Assembly (NCBI GenBank): GCA_036274055.1
Contig: DASUGM010000047.1
Coordinates: forward strand, 1 to 54,717
DNA from: DASUGM01 sp036274055
GTDB taxonomy: Bacteria > Acidobacteriota > Vicinamibacteria > Vicinamibacterales > SCN-69-37
Direction: 5' to 3'
DNA: 54,717 bases
The notes beneath the pieces are model-generated. The model saw only the letters and a program-made list of their open reading frames with translations. It made no database searches and was not told the DNA's origin. This document shows, piece by piece, positions 40,266 through 49,510 of this stretch. A program made the translations under genes and the position numbers. Each line of letters opens with the position of its first letter. The first letter of the stretch is position 1.

Positions 40266-41388
40266 TGGCGGGCGCGCCAATCAGTTCGTGGTACACCGCG
40301 TTGATGCGTTCGACCGACCGATCCCACGAAAACACCTTGACGCGTTCGTGGCCGCGGCGGACGAGATCCGCGGCCAGCGCCGGATCGCGGAGCACGCGTC
40401 CCATCGCCTCGGCAATGGCGCCGGCGTCCATCGGGTCGATCAGCAGCGCGGCGTCGCCGACGACTTCGGGCAACGACGAGACGTTGGAGGTCACCACCGG
40501 AACACCGGCGGCCATCGCCTCGAGCGGCGGCAGGCCGAAGCCCTCGTAGCGCGACGGAAATACGAACACCGAGGCCAGCTTGTAGAGGACGGCGAGCGTC
40601 GCTTCGGGGACGAAGCCGAGGAAGCGGACCTGCTGATGCAGCTGGAAGCGATGCACCAGCCGGCGCAGATTCGGATACTTCGAGATCGCGTCGCCGATGA
40701 TCAGCAGCTTCACGTCGGCGGCGCCGCTGCGCCGGAGAATGGAGTAGGCCTCGATCAGGCGGTCGACGTTCTTGTGCGGTTTGATGTTGCCGGTGTAGAG
40801 GATGAACGGCGACGTCAGTTGAAACCGCTCGCGCACCCGTTCGATTTCGACGTCGGTCGGCGGCGCCACCAGGTCCTCGTCGAGGGCGTTGTAGATCACC
40901 TCGACCTTATCGGGCGGGACGTGCAGGTAGTGCACGATGTCGTCCTTCGACGCGCGGGACACCGTCAGCACGCGTTTCGAGCGCTTCGCCGACAGGCCCA
41001 TCATCGTTCGCGCGTAGGCGTGGGCGGCGCGGTTGGGAAGGTCTTTCGGGAAGCGCAAATGGATGCAGTCGTGGATGGTGACGATGAACGGCGTGGTGAC
41101 GAGCGGTGACACCACATAGTGCGGCGCATGGTAGAGATCGACGCGCGCCTTGCTCAGCGCCAGCGGGACGCTGAACTGCTCGAGAACGGAATAGTTGCCG
41201 GCGCGTTCGACGACCGGCTCGAACCGCGGGCCGAGGGCCCGGATCCAGTCGGCGTCGGCGTCACGGCAGAACAGCACGTAGTTGTCGCCGAAGTCGTGGC
41301 GGGCAAGGCCGAGCACGAGGTTACGGACGTAGGTCCCGATCCCGTAGTCGTGCAGCTTGCGCGCGTCGATGGCGATGCGCCGCGGCAT
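40258..41388 (-). CDS. Glycosyltransferase family 4
   Basis: The 376-residue enzyme opens IAIDARKLHDYGIGTYVRNL, followed by IHDCIHLRFP, YTGNIKPHKNVDRLIEAY and the donor-site motif YEGFGLPPLEAMAAGVPVV. It is a retaining GT-B of the mannosyl- or rhamnosyltransferase type. The ATG at 41388 lies 8 bases after TAGAAT (41397-41402 on minus), whose TAG is also the stop of the preceding GT2 gene; an internal leaderless promoter is possible. Confidence 0.88.
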   Translation of the reverse strand: MPRRIAIDARKLHDYGIGTYVRNLVLGLARHDFGDNYVLFCRDADADWIRALGPRFEPVVERAGNYSVLEQFSVPLALSKARVDLYHAPHYVVSPLVTTPFIVTIHDCIHLRFPKDLPNRAAHAYARTMMGLSAKRSKRVLTVSRASKDDIVHYLHVPPDKVEVIYNALDEDLVAPPTDVEIERVRERFQLTSPFILYTGNIKPHKNVDRLIEAYSILRRSGAADVKLLIIGDAISKYPNLRRLVHRFQLHQQVRFLGFVPEATLAVLYKLASVFVFPSRYEGFGLPPLEAMAAGVPVVTSNVSSLPEVVGDAALLIDPMDAGAIAEAMGRVLRDPALAADLVRRGHERVKVFSWDRSVERINAVYHELIGAPANA

Positions 41389-41399
41389 CCGCGCTGATT

Positions 41400-42218
41400 C
41401 TATCGGAGTCGCCGGCCTTTCAGGTGCAGCCACAGGCGCAGGACCGGCGCCCAGTGCGGCCGATGCTTCTCATAGAACGCGAGATGGCTCCGGTCGTAGT
41501 GGCCGAGGCCGCGCAACGGCGCGCTGACCCGCGACCGCCCGCGCAGATGCACGACTTCGGATTGCGGCGTGAACAGGATGCGGCCGCCCAGCGCGCGGAG
41601 CGCCGCGCAGAAGTCGACGTCCTCCTCGTAAAGGAAGAAGCGCTCGTCGAAGAGGCCGGCCGACAGCGCGGCCTCGCGCCACACCAGCAGACACGCGCCG
41701 CTGACCCAGTCGACCTCGCGTTCGCGGCTGACCAGGCGGCGGGTCAGCCAGCGCGAGACCGGGCCGGTGCCTTTGGCGCGGTTGACGCGCCCGCGCTGCC
41801 GCCATTCGGCCCACGGCGACAGCATCCGTCCGTAGGAAATTTCCGGGCGGCCGTTGCCGTCGACCAGGCGCGGACCCGCCGCTATCGCCTCGGTCTTGAT
41901 CATCCGGGCGACCAGCGTGTCGATCGACCCGGCTTTCACCTGCGCGTCGCTGTTGAGCAGGAGCACCAGTTCGGCCTGCGACCGCCGCATCGCGATGTTG
42001 TTCGCCGCGCCGAAGCCGACGTTCTTGTCGAGCGTGATCAAGTGCACGCGGTGCCATCGCGTCCGCGTGTGCGTCACGCTCTCGTCGGTCGAGGCATTGT
42101 CGACGACCACGATCTCGTTGACGTGCTCGGACTTGTGTTCGTGGAGCGAGGCCAGACACCGGTTCAAATCCGCCTCGGTGTTGTAGCTGACGACGACGAC
42201 GTCGACGGTGGGCCTCAC
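41400..42218 (-). CDS. Glycosyltransferase family 2
   Basis: The 272-residue protein has the GT-A layout of rhamnosyltransferase-like GT2 enzymes: VDVVVVSYNTEADLNRCLAS, VVDNASTDES, NVGFGAANNIAM, the metal-binding LLNSDAQV, and FFLYEEDVDFC. It transfers a sugar with inversion onto a growing chain. Start GTG overlaps the upstream stop as GTGA. Confidence 0.9.
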   Translation of the reverse strand: MRPTVDVVVVSYNTEADLNRCLASLHEHKSEHVNEIVVVDNASTDESVTHTRTRWHRVHLITLDKNVGFGAANNIAMRRSQAELVLLLNSDAQVKAGSIDTLVARMIKTEAIAAGPRLVDGNGRPEISYGRMLSPWAEWRQRGRVNRAKGTGPVSRWLTRRLVSREREVDWVSGACLLVWREAALSAGLFDERFFLYEEDVDFCAALRALGGRILFTPQSEVVHLRGRSRVSAPLRGLGHYDRSHLAFYEKHRPHWAPVLRLWLHLKGRRLR

Positions 42219-43315
42219 GCGTGTGCCGCCTCGGCCAGGGCGGCGCGCACCGTGGCGGCGGTCCGCGCCCAGGAGAAGTCCGCCATCCGGCGGCGGCCGG
42301 CCGCGAGCAATCGCGCGTGCGCGTCGTCGTCGCTGATCAGCGTCTCGAGTGCCGCGGCAATCGCCGCCGGATCGGGCGGCACGAGCAACGCGCCGGCGCC
42401 GTAGATCTCGCGCGCCACCGGCGTGTCGAGCAGGACCGGCGGAACACCGTGCGCGATCGCTTCAATCGGCGTGATTGCGAACCCTTCGTAGTCGGAGAGA
42501 AATGCGAATGCCCGCGCCGACTGATAGAGGCGGTTCAGTTCGTCGTCGGGCAGATAGGTGCGCCATTCGACGCGATCGGCGATACCGAGGGCGGCGGCTT
42601 CCGCATTTGGATCGAGCGGCGGACTGGTTCGATTGTCGCCAACCAGGACCAGTCTGGCCGCGGGAAGATGACGGGCGACGATGGCGAAGCCGCGCAGCAA
42701 GTCGGGGATGCGGCGGCGATTGAAGAGCGAGCCGACGTAGAGCACGGTCGGCACTCTGGTCGCGTGCTCCGGCGGCACCGCGGTTGCCGGCGGACCGTTC
42801 GGCGCCAGCTCGATCCGGTCGCGCGTGATGCCGAGGAACCGCACGATCTCCGATGCCGAGAACTCCGACACGGTCAGCACGCGCACCGCGCGTTCGGCGG
42901 CGGCCCTGGTCAGCCGGCGCCGGCGCCAGCCTTCGCGTTGACCGAACCATTCCGGATGCGCGAAGAACGACACGTCGTGAATCACGACCACGAACGGAAC
43001 TTTCGTGCGCAGCGGCGCGGTGTAGCCCGGCGCGAAAAGGACGTCGATGCCGGCGCGCCGCAGCGCGCCGGGCAGGCGCACCTGTTCCCAGAGCGTCCCG
43101 GCGTGACTGGCGGCCACCACAACCCACTCAACGCGCGGCCCCAGCCGGCGTAACACGTCCGGAGGCTCGGCGGGAACGAACACCGTATAGCGGAAGTGCT
43201 CGTCGCCGTCGCCGGCCCAGACGCGCAGGACCTCGGCCGTGTATCTCCCGACGCCAGTGGGCTTGCCGAGCAGCTCGCGGCCGTCGACGCCGATGTGCAA
43301 TGGCCGGTCAGCCAC
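42215..43315 (-). CDS. Glycosyltransferase family 4
   Basis: The 366-residue enzyme opens IGVDGRELLGKPTGVGRYTA, has VVIHDVSFFAHPEWFG, TVLYVGSLFNRRRIPDLLRG and DYEGFAITPIEAIAHGVPPV. It is a GT-B retaining transferase, related in pattern to its two neighbours, which suggests duplication within the cluster. GTG at 43315 overlaps the upstream stop by 8 bases; longer frames run through low-quality Arg-rich sequence. Confidence 0.85.
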   Translation of the reverse strand: MADRPLHIGVDGRELLGKPTGVGRYTAEVLRVWAGDGDEHFRYTVFVPAEPPDVLRRLGPRVEWVVVAASHAGTLWEQVRLPGALRRAGIDVLFAPGYTAPLRTKVPFVVVIHDVSFFAHPEWFGQREGWRRRRLTRAAAERAVRVLTVSEFSASEIVRFLGITRDRIELAPNGPPATAVPPEHATRVPTVLYVGSLFNRRRIPDLLRGFAIVARHLPAARLVLVGDNRTSPPLDPNAEAAALGIADRVEWRTYLPDDELNRLYQSARAFAFLSDYEGFAITPIEAIAHGVPPVLLDTPVAREIYGAGALLVPPDPAAIAAALETLISDDDAHARLLAAGRRRMADFSWARTAATVRAALAEAAHA

Positions 43316-44423
43316 GGCACGCCTTTCGGTGCTCGATGCCGCGCTGCCAGGCTTCGCGTACCGCGTGCGCGGTTCGCGCCCACGTGAACGCGGCGACGTG
43401 CTGCCAACCCGCTTCGCGCATTCGTTGGCGTCGAGCGCGGTCGGCGCAAATGTCCGCCAGCGTCGCGGCCAGTTCGCCGGCGTCGCCTGGCGCGAACAGC
43501 GCCCCGGCGGCGCCGACCGCCTCCGGCAGCGCGCCGGCGTTGGCCGCGATGACTGGCACGCCAATGGTCATCGCCTCGAGGGCGGGCATGCCGAAGCCTT
43601 CGGTGTGCGAGGGGAGCACGAAGACGAGCGCGCGCTCGTAGAGGGCGGCGCGGCGATCGGGCTCGATGTAACCGGGCAAGTCGACCACGCCAGCGAGCGG
43701 CGGCCGACGGGCGCGGGCGACGATGTCGGCGGCGGCCGCGGTGGCGCGGCCGGCAAGCACGAGGCGGGGGAGTCGCGTGCCGGTGGTCAGAAGACGCTCA
43801 TAGGCGTCGAGGAGCACGCCGAGATTCTTCCGGGGCTCGAGGCTGCCAAGGAAGAGGATGCAGCCGTCGGCAGGTTCGTCGCGGCGTCGCGGCCACGCCG
43901 GCGCGCCCGGCCGGCAAATCGACACGCGATCGTCGGCGAGTCCAAAGCGCGCGCGCGCGTCCGCGGCGGTGTGCGCCGAGACCACGATGACCTGGTCCGC
44001 GGTGCGCGCGTGGTCGGCCGCGAGCGCGGGGTAATCGCGTCGTATTTCCGCACGGGTGCGTTCGGGATGATCGAGAAAATCGAGGTCGTGCAAGGTGACG
44101 ATCTGGGCGGCATCCTGCGCAGGCAGCTTGAGCGGGTGCATGGCGTGCGCGACGTCGAACGCCTCGCCGGTGAGCTGCTCGATCGTCGGACGGGCCAGCC
44201 GGTGCCACGCGGCGTTCAGCACGCGTACCGGCACGCGACGATCGATCGTCCGGGCGCCGGGAACGGCCGCGGGGTCGAGGCGGTCCTTCCAACTGGAGGA
44301 AAAGAGGACGAGCTGCTCGCCGGGCGGTGCGGTGGCGATGAGAGCGCGTGCAGTTTCGTGCACTGTTTCGCCGACGCCCGTCCGCGCCCGCAATGCGGCG
44401 CGATAGTCGAGAAAGATGCGCAC
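43308..44423 (-). CDS. Glycosyltransferase family 4
   Basis: The 371-residue enzyme starts IFLDYRAALRARTGVGETVH, with TLHDLDFLDHPERT, ILFLGSLEPRKNLGVLLDAY and HTEGFGMPALEAMTIGVPVI. It is the first gene of the minus exopolysaccharide operon. The GTG start lies 16 bases after TAGCAT (44440-44445 on minus), which has TGA just before it and so resembles an extended -10. The promoter region of 95 bases is shared with the divergent UDP-glucose dehydrogenase gene. Confidence 0.85.
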   Translation of the reverse strand: MRIFLDYRAALRARTGVGETVHETARALIATAPPGEQLVLFSSSWKDRLDPAAVPGARTIDRRVPVRVLNAAWHRLARPTIEQLTGEAFDVAHAMHPLKLPAQDAAQIVTLHDLDFLDHPERTRAEIRRDYPALAADHARTADQVIVVSAHTAADARARFGLADDRVSICRPGAPAWPRRRDEPADGCILFLGSLEPRKNLGVLLDAYERLLTTGTRLPRLVLAGRATAAAADIVARARRPPLAGVVDLPGYIEPDRRAALYERALVFVLPSHTEGFGMPALEAMTIGVPVIAANAGALPEAVGAAGALFAPGDAGELAATLADICADRARRQRMREAGWQHVAAFTWARTAHAVREAWQRGIEHRKACRG

Positions 44424-44439
44424 GCCGATAACCGGGCGG

Positions 44440-44445
44440 ATGCTA
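44440..44445 (-). promoter_or_regulatory. -10 candidate for the minus glycosyltransferase operon
   Basis: Read on minus the sequence is TGATAGCAT, an extended -10 form (TGnTAnnnT with the n missing one base, so imperfect). A matching -35 was not found. No clear plus-strand promoter for ugd was assigned in the same gap. Confidence 0.3.
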
Positions 44446-44518
44446 TCACGCGCGCCGTAAAGGCCCGTATCTAAGTGTGTTAGTGTGAAGAGTTTGAAGC
44501 GCGGAGGCGAGCGGATTC

Positions 44519-45820
44519 ATGAGGATTTCGGTCATCGGAACGGGGTATGTCGGGTTGGTCGTCGGGGCGTGCCTCGCGGAAACCGGCAACGACGTCGTGT
44601 GCGTGGACAAGGACAGGAAGAAAGTGGCGCTGCTCAATCGGGGGGGCATCCCGATCTACGAGCCCGGCCTCGAAGAGCTGGTCCGGCGCAACCGCGCGGA
44701 GAAGCGGCTGTCGTTCACGACGGTGCTGGCCGACGCGGTCAAGAAATCAGAAGTGGTCTTCATCGCGGTCGGGACGCCGACCGGTGAGGATGGATCGGCG
44801 GATCTTCAGCACGTCCTGGGCGCCGCCCGCGAAGTCGCCCGGGCGATGAACGGCTACAAGGTCATCGTCGACAAGAGCACGGTGCCGGCCGGCACCTCCG
44901 AGCTGGTCCACGCGGCGATGGCCAGGGAGACGAAGCACCCGTTCAGCGTGGTCAGCAATCCTGAGTTCCTGAAACAGGGCGCGGCGGTCGAGGACTTCTT
45001 GAAACCCGACCGCGTCGTGATTGGCGCCACCGACGCGCGCGCCGCCGAGCTGATGACCGAGCTGTACCGGCCGTTCACGCGCACCGGCGCGCCGATCATG
45101 ATCATGGATCCGGCGAGCGCCGAGCTGTGCAAGTACGCGGCGAACGCGATGCTCGCGGTCCGCATCTCGTTCATGAACGAGATTGCCAATGTCTGCGAAC
45201 GCTTCGGCGCCGACGTCGACAAGGTGCGGCAGGCGATCGCGTCCGACAAACGGATCGGCCCGGCGTTCCTGTTCCCCGGCGTCGGCTACGGCGGCAGCTG
45301 TTTCCCGAAGGACGTCAAAGCGATCATCAAGTTCGCGTCGGATCGGAAATACAAGTTCAAGATCCTGAACGCCGTCGAGGACGTCAACGAAACGCAGAAA
45401 CACCGCCTGCTCGATCACGTCGACAAGCACTTCAAGAAGTCGCTGAAGGGGCGCACGATCGCGGTGTGGGGACTGGCGTTCAAACCGCGCACCGACGACA
45501 TGCGCGAAGCCCCGGCGATGACGATCATCAACGGGCTGCTGGCGCGCGGCGCCAAAGTCCGGGCGTTCGATCCTGAGGCGAAGCACGTCGCCAAGCGGAT
45601 TTTCAAGAACAAGATCGTTTACGCCAGGAACGCGTACGACGCCCTGAAGGGCGCCGACGCATTGCTCGTGGTCACCGAGTGGAACGAATTCCGCGAGCCG
45701 GACTTCGCGAAGATGAAGCGGTTGCTGACGCAGCCGGTGATCTTCGACGGCCGCAATATCTACGATCCGCAGCAGATTCGCGGGTTGGGCTTCACCTACA
45801 CCTCGATCGGCCGGCCATGA
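44519..45820 (+). CDS. ugd: UDP-glucose 6-dehydrogenase
   Basis: The 433-residue protein has the NAD motif IGTGYVGLVVGACLAE, VGTPTGEDGSAD, STVPAGTSE, NPEFLKQGAAVEDF, and the catalytic cysteine in GVGYGGSCFPKDVKA. It oxidises UDP-glucose twice to UDP-glucuronate. GGAGG lies 10 bases before the ATG. The stop overlaps galE as ATGA, and the gene is divergent from the glycosyltransferase operon that contains the probable UDP-glucuronate decarboxylase. Confidence 0.93.
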   Translation: MRISVIGTGYVGLVVGACLAETGNDVVCVDKDRKKVALLNRGGIPIYEPGLEELVRRNRAEKRLSFTTVLADAVKKSEVVFIAVGTPTGEDGSADLQHVLGAAREVARAMNGYKVIVDKSTVPAGTSELVHAAMARETKHPFSVVSNPEFLKQGAAVEDFLKPDRVVIGATDARAAELMTELYRPFTRTGAPIMIMDPASAELCKYAANAMLAVRISFMNEIANVCERFGADVDKVRQAIASDKRIGPAFLFPGVGYGGSCFPKDVKAIIKFASDRKYKFKILNAVEDVNETQKHRLLDHVDKHFKKSLKGRTIAVWGLAFKPRTDDMREAPAMTIINGLLARGAKVRAFDPEAKHVAKRIFKNKIVYARNAYDALKGADALLVVTEWNEFREPDFAKMKRLLTQPVIFDGRNIYDPQQIRGLGFTYTSIGRP

Positions 45821-46854
45821 GCGCGGTGCTGGTCGCGGGTGGCGCGGGCTACGTTGGGAGCCACGCCGTCAAGGCGCTGGCCGCCGCCGGCTACGACGTC
45901 GTCGTCTACGACAACCTGTCGGCAGGCCATGCCGAGGCGGTTCGCCGTATCGCCGGTGTGTTTCCGGCGCGCCGCGTCGAGCTGATGACCGGCGACATCC
46001 TCGACGCCGACGCGGTCCGGCGGGCGCTGGCGTCGTCCGGCGCCGAAGCGGTCATGCACTTCGCGGCCCGGCTGCTGGTCGGCGAGTCGGTGCGCGAGCC
46101 AATCGGCTACTATCGGGCCAACGTGACCGGCACGCTCAGCGTCCTTGGCGCGATGGCGGAGGCGGGCGTGCAGCGGTTCGTGTTCTCGTCGACGGCAGCG
46201 ACCTTCGGCGAGCCGCAGACGACGCCGATCGACGAGGCACACCCGCAGCGGCCGATCAACAGCTACGGCGAGACCAAGCTGGCCGTCGAACGCGCGCTGC
46301 CGCATCTCGAGCGCGCCTACGGCATCCGCAGCATCGTGCTTCGCTACTTCAACGCCGCCGGCGCGGACCCTGAGGGCCTGATCGGAGAGGACCATCATCC
46401 TGAGGAGCATCTGATTCCCCGCGCGCTCGCGGCGGTGCAGGGCGGGGAGCCGTTGGTGGTGTACGGCTGCGACTACCCGACGCCCGACGGCACCTGCGTA
46501 CGTGACTACGTGCACGTCTCGGATCTGGCCGATGCGCACGTCGCGGCGCTGCGCCGGCTCGAAGGCGGCGGCGCGTCGACGAGCTACAACCTCGGCAACG
46601 GCGACGGCATCACCGTGAAAGAACTCATCGACGCGGTCGCCGACGTCACCGGCCGGCCAGTGCCGCACTCGGTCGGCGCGCGCCGGCCGGGCGATCCGGC
46701 GCGGCTGGTCGCCTCCAACGCGCGCGCCCGCGCCGAACTCGGCTGGCAGCCGCGGCTCGGCGCGGTCAGGGACATCGTCCGCACCGCCTGGGCATGGCAT
46801 TCGGCGCATCCGGACGGCTACGGCGACCGCGAGGGCCACCGGTCTCCCGAGTGA
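45817..46854 (+). CDS. galE: UDP-glucose 4-epimerase
   Basis: The 345-residue SDR enzyme has GGAGYVGSH, MHFAARLLVGESV, FSSTAATFGEP, the Y/K pair in NSYGETKLAVE, LRYFNAAGADP and RDYVHVSDLADAH. It interconverts UDP-glucose and UDP-galactose for polysaccharide synthesis. The ATG lies within the end of ugd (ATGA), so translation is coupled. Its end overlaps the ABC exporter gene as GTGA. Confidence 0.93.
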   Translation: MSAVLVAGGAGYVGSHAVKALAAAGYDVVVYDNLSAGHAEAVRRIAGVFPARRVELMTGDILDADAVRRALASSGAEAVMHFAARLLVGESVREPIGYYRANVTGTLSVLGAMAEAGVQRFVFSSTAATFGEPQTTPIDEAHPQRPINSYGETKLAVERALPHLERAYGIRSIVLRYFNAAGADPEGLIGEDHHPEEHLIPRALAAVQGGEPLVVYGCDYPTPDGTCVRDYVHVSDLADAHVAALRRLEGGGASTSYNLGNGDGITVKELIDAVADVTGRPVPHSVGARRPGDPARLVASNARARAELGWQPRLGAVRDIVRTAWAWHSAHPDGYGDREGHRSPE

Positions 46855-48620
46855 ACGTCCTCACGCGTCTGCTTCGCTACGCCAGGCCGTATCGGAGCCG
46901 GCAGATCGTCGCGCTCGCCGCGATGGTCGTCTACGCGGCGGCGTTCGCGTATCTCGCATCTCTGCTCAAGCCGATTTACGACAAGGTCTTCGTCGTCGAC
47001 GGCGCGCCCATCAAGTGGATCGCGCTGCAGATTCTCGCCGCGTATTTCTTCAAGGGTCTGGGCGGCTACGTGTCGAGCTTTCTCATGGCCGACGTCGGGC
47101 AGCGCGTCGTGCGCGACCTGCGCAACGATCTGTTTCGCCACATCATCGGGCAGTCGGCGGCGTTCTTTTCGCGCCGGTCATCCGGCCAGCTGATGTCAAG
47201 GCTGATGAATGACGTCGCCCAGGTGCAGCAGGTCGCGTCGGAGACGCTCGCCGATCTGTTGCGCGAGTCGCTCGCGGTCGTCGGATTCCTGTCGTTGATG
47301 TTCTATTACGACTGGCGGCTCTCGCTGGTCGTGCTCGTGACCGCGCCGCTCATCGTCTATCCGCTGGCACGGCTGGGCCAGCGGGTGCGGCGGACGACGC
47401 GCCGCGGACAGGAAGAGCTCGAACACGTCACTCACGTGGCGGCGGAAGCGTTCACCGGCCAGCGCATCGTCAAAGCCTTTGGTGCTGAAGGACGTGAGGC
47501 GTCACGGTTCAAGCGCGCCTCGGACGCGCTCTATCGCACCAACATGAAGATCATGGGCGCGGTGTCGGCATTGCCGCCGGTCATGGAGTTTCTCGGCGGA
47601 CTGGCCGCGGTCGGCGCGCTGTCGTATGGCGCGACGCGCATCCGCAGCGGCGCGCTGACGCCCGGAACGTTTTCAGCGTTTCTGGCGGCCGCGTTCATGA
47701 TGTACACGCCGGTCAAGAAGCTCAGCCGAGTGAACGCGAGCATCCAGCAGGCGCTCTCGGCGGCCGAGCGTATTTTCGCGATGCTCGACACCCACTCCGA
47801 GGTCAAGGAAAAGCCCGTCGCCCGGGCGCTCGCGCGCGTCAGCGATGGCGTCGAGTTCCGCGACGTCGGCTTCGCCTACGAAGATCGGCCGGATCACTTC
47901 ATCCTTCGGCGCGTGTCGTTCAGCGTGCGTGCCGGGCAGATTGTCGCGATCGTCGGCCTGAGCGGCGCGGGCAAGACCACGCTGGTCAACCAGATCCCGC
48001 GGTTCTACGACGTCACTGAAGGCGCGATCCTGATGGACGGTGTCGATGTCCGCGACGTGACGCTCAAGTCGCTGCGCGATCAAATCGCGCTCGTCACCCA
48101 GGACACCGTCCTGTTCGACGACACCATCGGCGCCAACATCGCCTACGGCGTGCCCGGCGCGACGCCGGAGGCGATCGAGGCCGCCTCTCGCGCCGCGCAC
48201 GCCCACGACTTCGTGTCGCAGCTGCCGGACGGTTACGCGGCGCGCATCGGCGAGCGCGGCCAGCGGCTCTCGGGCGGCCAGCGCCAGCGGCTGGCCATCG
48301 CCCGCGCGATTCTCAAGGACTGCCCGTTGCTGATCCTGGACGAAGCGACCTCGTCGCTCGATGCCGAATCAGAGCGGCTGGTGCAGGAAGCGCTGGTCAA
48401 CCTGATGCGGAACCGCACGACGTTCGTGATCGCGCATCGGCTGTCGACGATCCGGCGCGCCGACCTGATTGTCGCGCTCGAAAAGGGCCACGTGGCCGAG
48501 ATCGGCACCCACGCGCAACTGGTTGACCGGCCCGGTGGCGTGTACGCAAAGCTATATGCGCTGCAGGCGTTCAGCGAGCCGGCCGACGCCGCCGGAGACG
48601 ACGGGGAGACCAACGAGTGA
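46851..48620 (+). CDS. MsbA-like ABC exporter, fused membrane and ATPase domains
   Basis: The 589-residue protein has six membrane helices in its first 320 residues, then an ATPase with Walker A GLSGAGKTT, Q-loop VTQDTVLFDD, signature LSGGQRQR, Walker B LLILDEATSSLD and H-loop IAHRLS. It works as a homodimer and fits lipid A/lipid-linked or glycolipid export (MsbA type). The start GTG overlaps the galE stop, linking it to the sugar-nucleotide genes. Confidence 0.9.
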   Translation: MNVLTRLLRYARPYRSRQIVALAAMVVYAAAFAYLASLLKPIYDKVFVVDGAPIKWIALQILAAYFFKGLGGYVSSFLMADVGQRVVRDLRNDLFRHIIGQSAAFFSRRSSGQLMSRLMNDVAQVQQVASETLADLLRESLAVVGFLSLMFYYDWRLSLVVLVTAPLIVYPLARLGQRVRRTTRRGQEELEHVTHVAAEAFTGQRIVKAFGAEGREASRFKRASDALYRTNMKIMGAVSALPPVMEFLGGLAAVGALSYGATRIRSGALTPGTFSAFLAAAFMMYTPVKKLSRVNASIQQALSAAERIFAMLDTHSEVKEKPVARALARVSDGVEFRDVGFAYEDRPDHFILRRVSFSVRAGQIVAIVGLSGAGKTTLVNQIPRFYDVTEGAILMDGVDVRDVTLKSLRDQIALVTQDTVLFDDTIGANIAYGVPGATPEAIEAASRAAHAHDFVSQLPDGYAARIGERGQRLSGGQRQRLAIARAILKDCPLLILDEATSSLDAESERLVQEALVNLMRNRTTFVIAHRLSTIRRADLIVALEKGHVAEIGTHAQLVDRPGGVYAKLYALQAFSEPADAAGDDGETNE

Positions 48621-49510
48621 TTCGATCGATGACCGGCTTCGCCGCGGTGAGCAGGGAAGATGGCGGCGAGAAAGTGAACGTGACGGTGAAATCGGTCAAC
48701 CACCGGTTTCTCGACGTCGCGATTAAAGCGCCGCAGGCGCTGGGCGCGGCCGAACAGCGAGTGCGGCCGCTGATTCAGCAGCGCGTGACGCGCGGACGCA
48801 TCGAGCTGAGCCTGTCCACGGAGACAACCGGAACGCCCGAGCGCGAGGTCGTCATTGACCACGCGCTGCTCGAGCAGCTGGCCGTGGCCCTCGACGACGC
48901 CCGCGCGCGCGGTCTGGTCACCGGCGGATTGACGGCGTCGGATCTGTTCCGCATCCCGCAACTCGTCGATGTCCGGGCGCGCTCGGCCGCCGACGCACCC
49001 GGGACGTCGGCAGTCGTCGCCGCGCTGGTCGATGTTGTCGTCGCCGAGGCGCTCGACGCCCTGGTGGTGATGCGTGAAACCGAAGGCCGCTATCTGGCCG
49101 TCGATCTCGAGGCGAAGCTGACGACGATCGGCGGGTTCGTCGATGCCCTCGAGCGCGAGGCCCGCGACGGACAAGCGCAGCTCGAAGCCCGTTTGCGCGA
49201 ACGGCTCGCCGATCTGCCGGCGGACCTGCGCGGCGATCCCGCCGCGGTCGGTCAGGAAATCGTCCGTTTCGTCGCCCGATCGGATGTCGACGAAGAAGTC
49301 GTGCGGATGCGCGGCCACCTCGAGCACTGGCGGGCGCTGGCGTCGGGTCCGGAGCCGTGCGGCCGTAAACTGGATTTTCTGGTCCAGGAGATGAACCGCG
49401 AGATCAACACGATGGGCTCCAAAGTCGAGGGACAGCACGGCACCGAAATCGTGATTGCCGCCAAGGCGGAACTCGAACGGATCCGGGAGCAGGTGCAGAA
49501 TGTCGAGTAG
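48617..49510 (+). CDS. yicC: YicC family endoribonuclease-like protein
   Basis: The 297-residue protein opens IRSMTGFAAVSRE, has VKSVNHRFLDVAIKAP, and ends with the conserved KLDFLVQEMNREINTMGSK and AKAELERIREQVQNVE. YicC proteins are RNA-degrading or RNase-associated in Enterobacteria and Bacillus. The GTG overlaps the ABC stop; the gmk start overlaps its end by 11 bases. Next to gmk and rpoZ, as in many genomes. Confidence 0.92.
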   Translation: MIRSMTGFAAVSREDGGEKVNVTVKSVNHRFLDVAIKAPQALGAAEQRVRPLIQQRVTRGRIELSLSTETTGTPEREVVIDHALLEQLAVALDDARARGLVTGGLTASDLFRIPQLVDVRARSAADAPGTSAVVAALVDVVVAEALDALVVMRETEGRYLAVDLEAKLTTIGGFVDALEREARDGQAQLEARLRERLADLPADLRGDPAAVGQEIVRFVARSDVDEEVVRMRGHLEHWRALASGPEPCGRKLDFLVQEMNREINTMGSKVEGQHGTEIVIAAKAELERIREQVQNVE

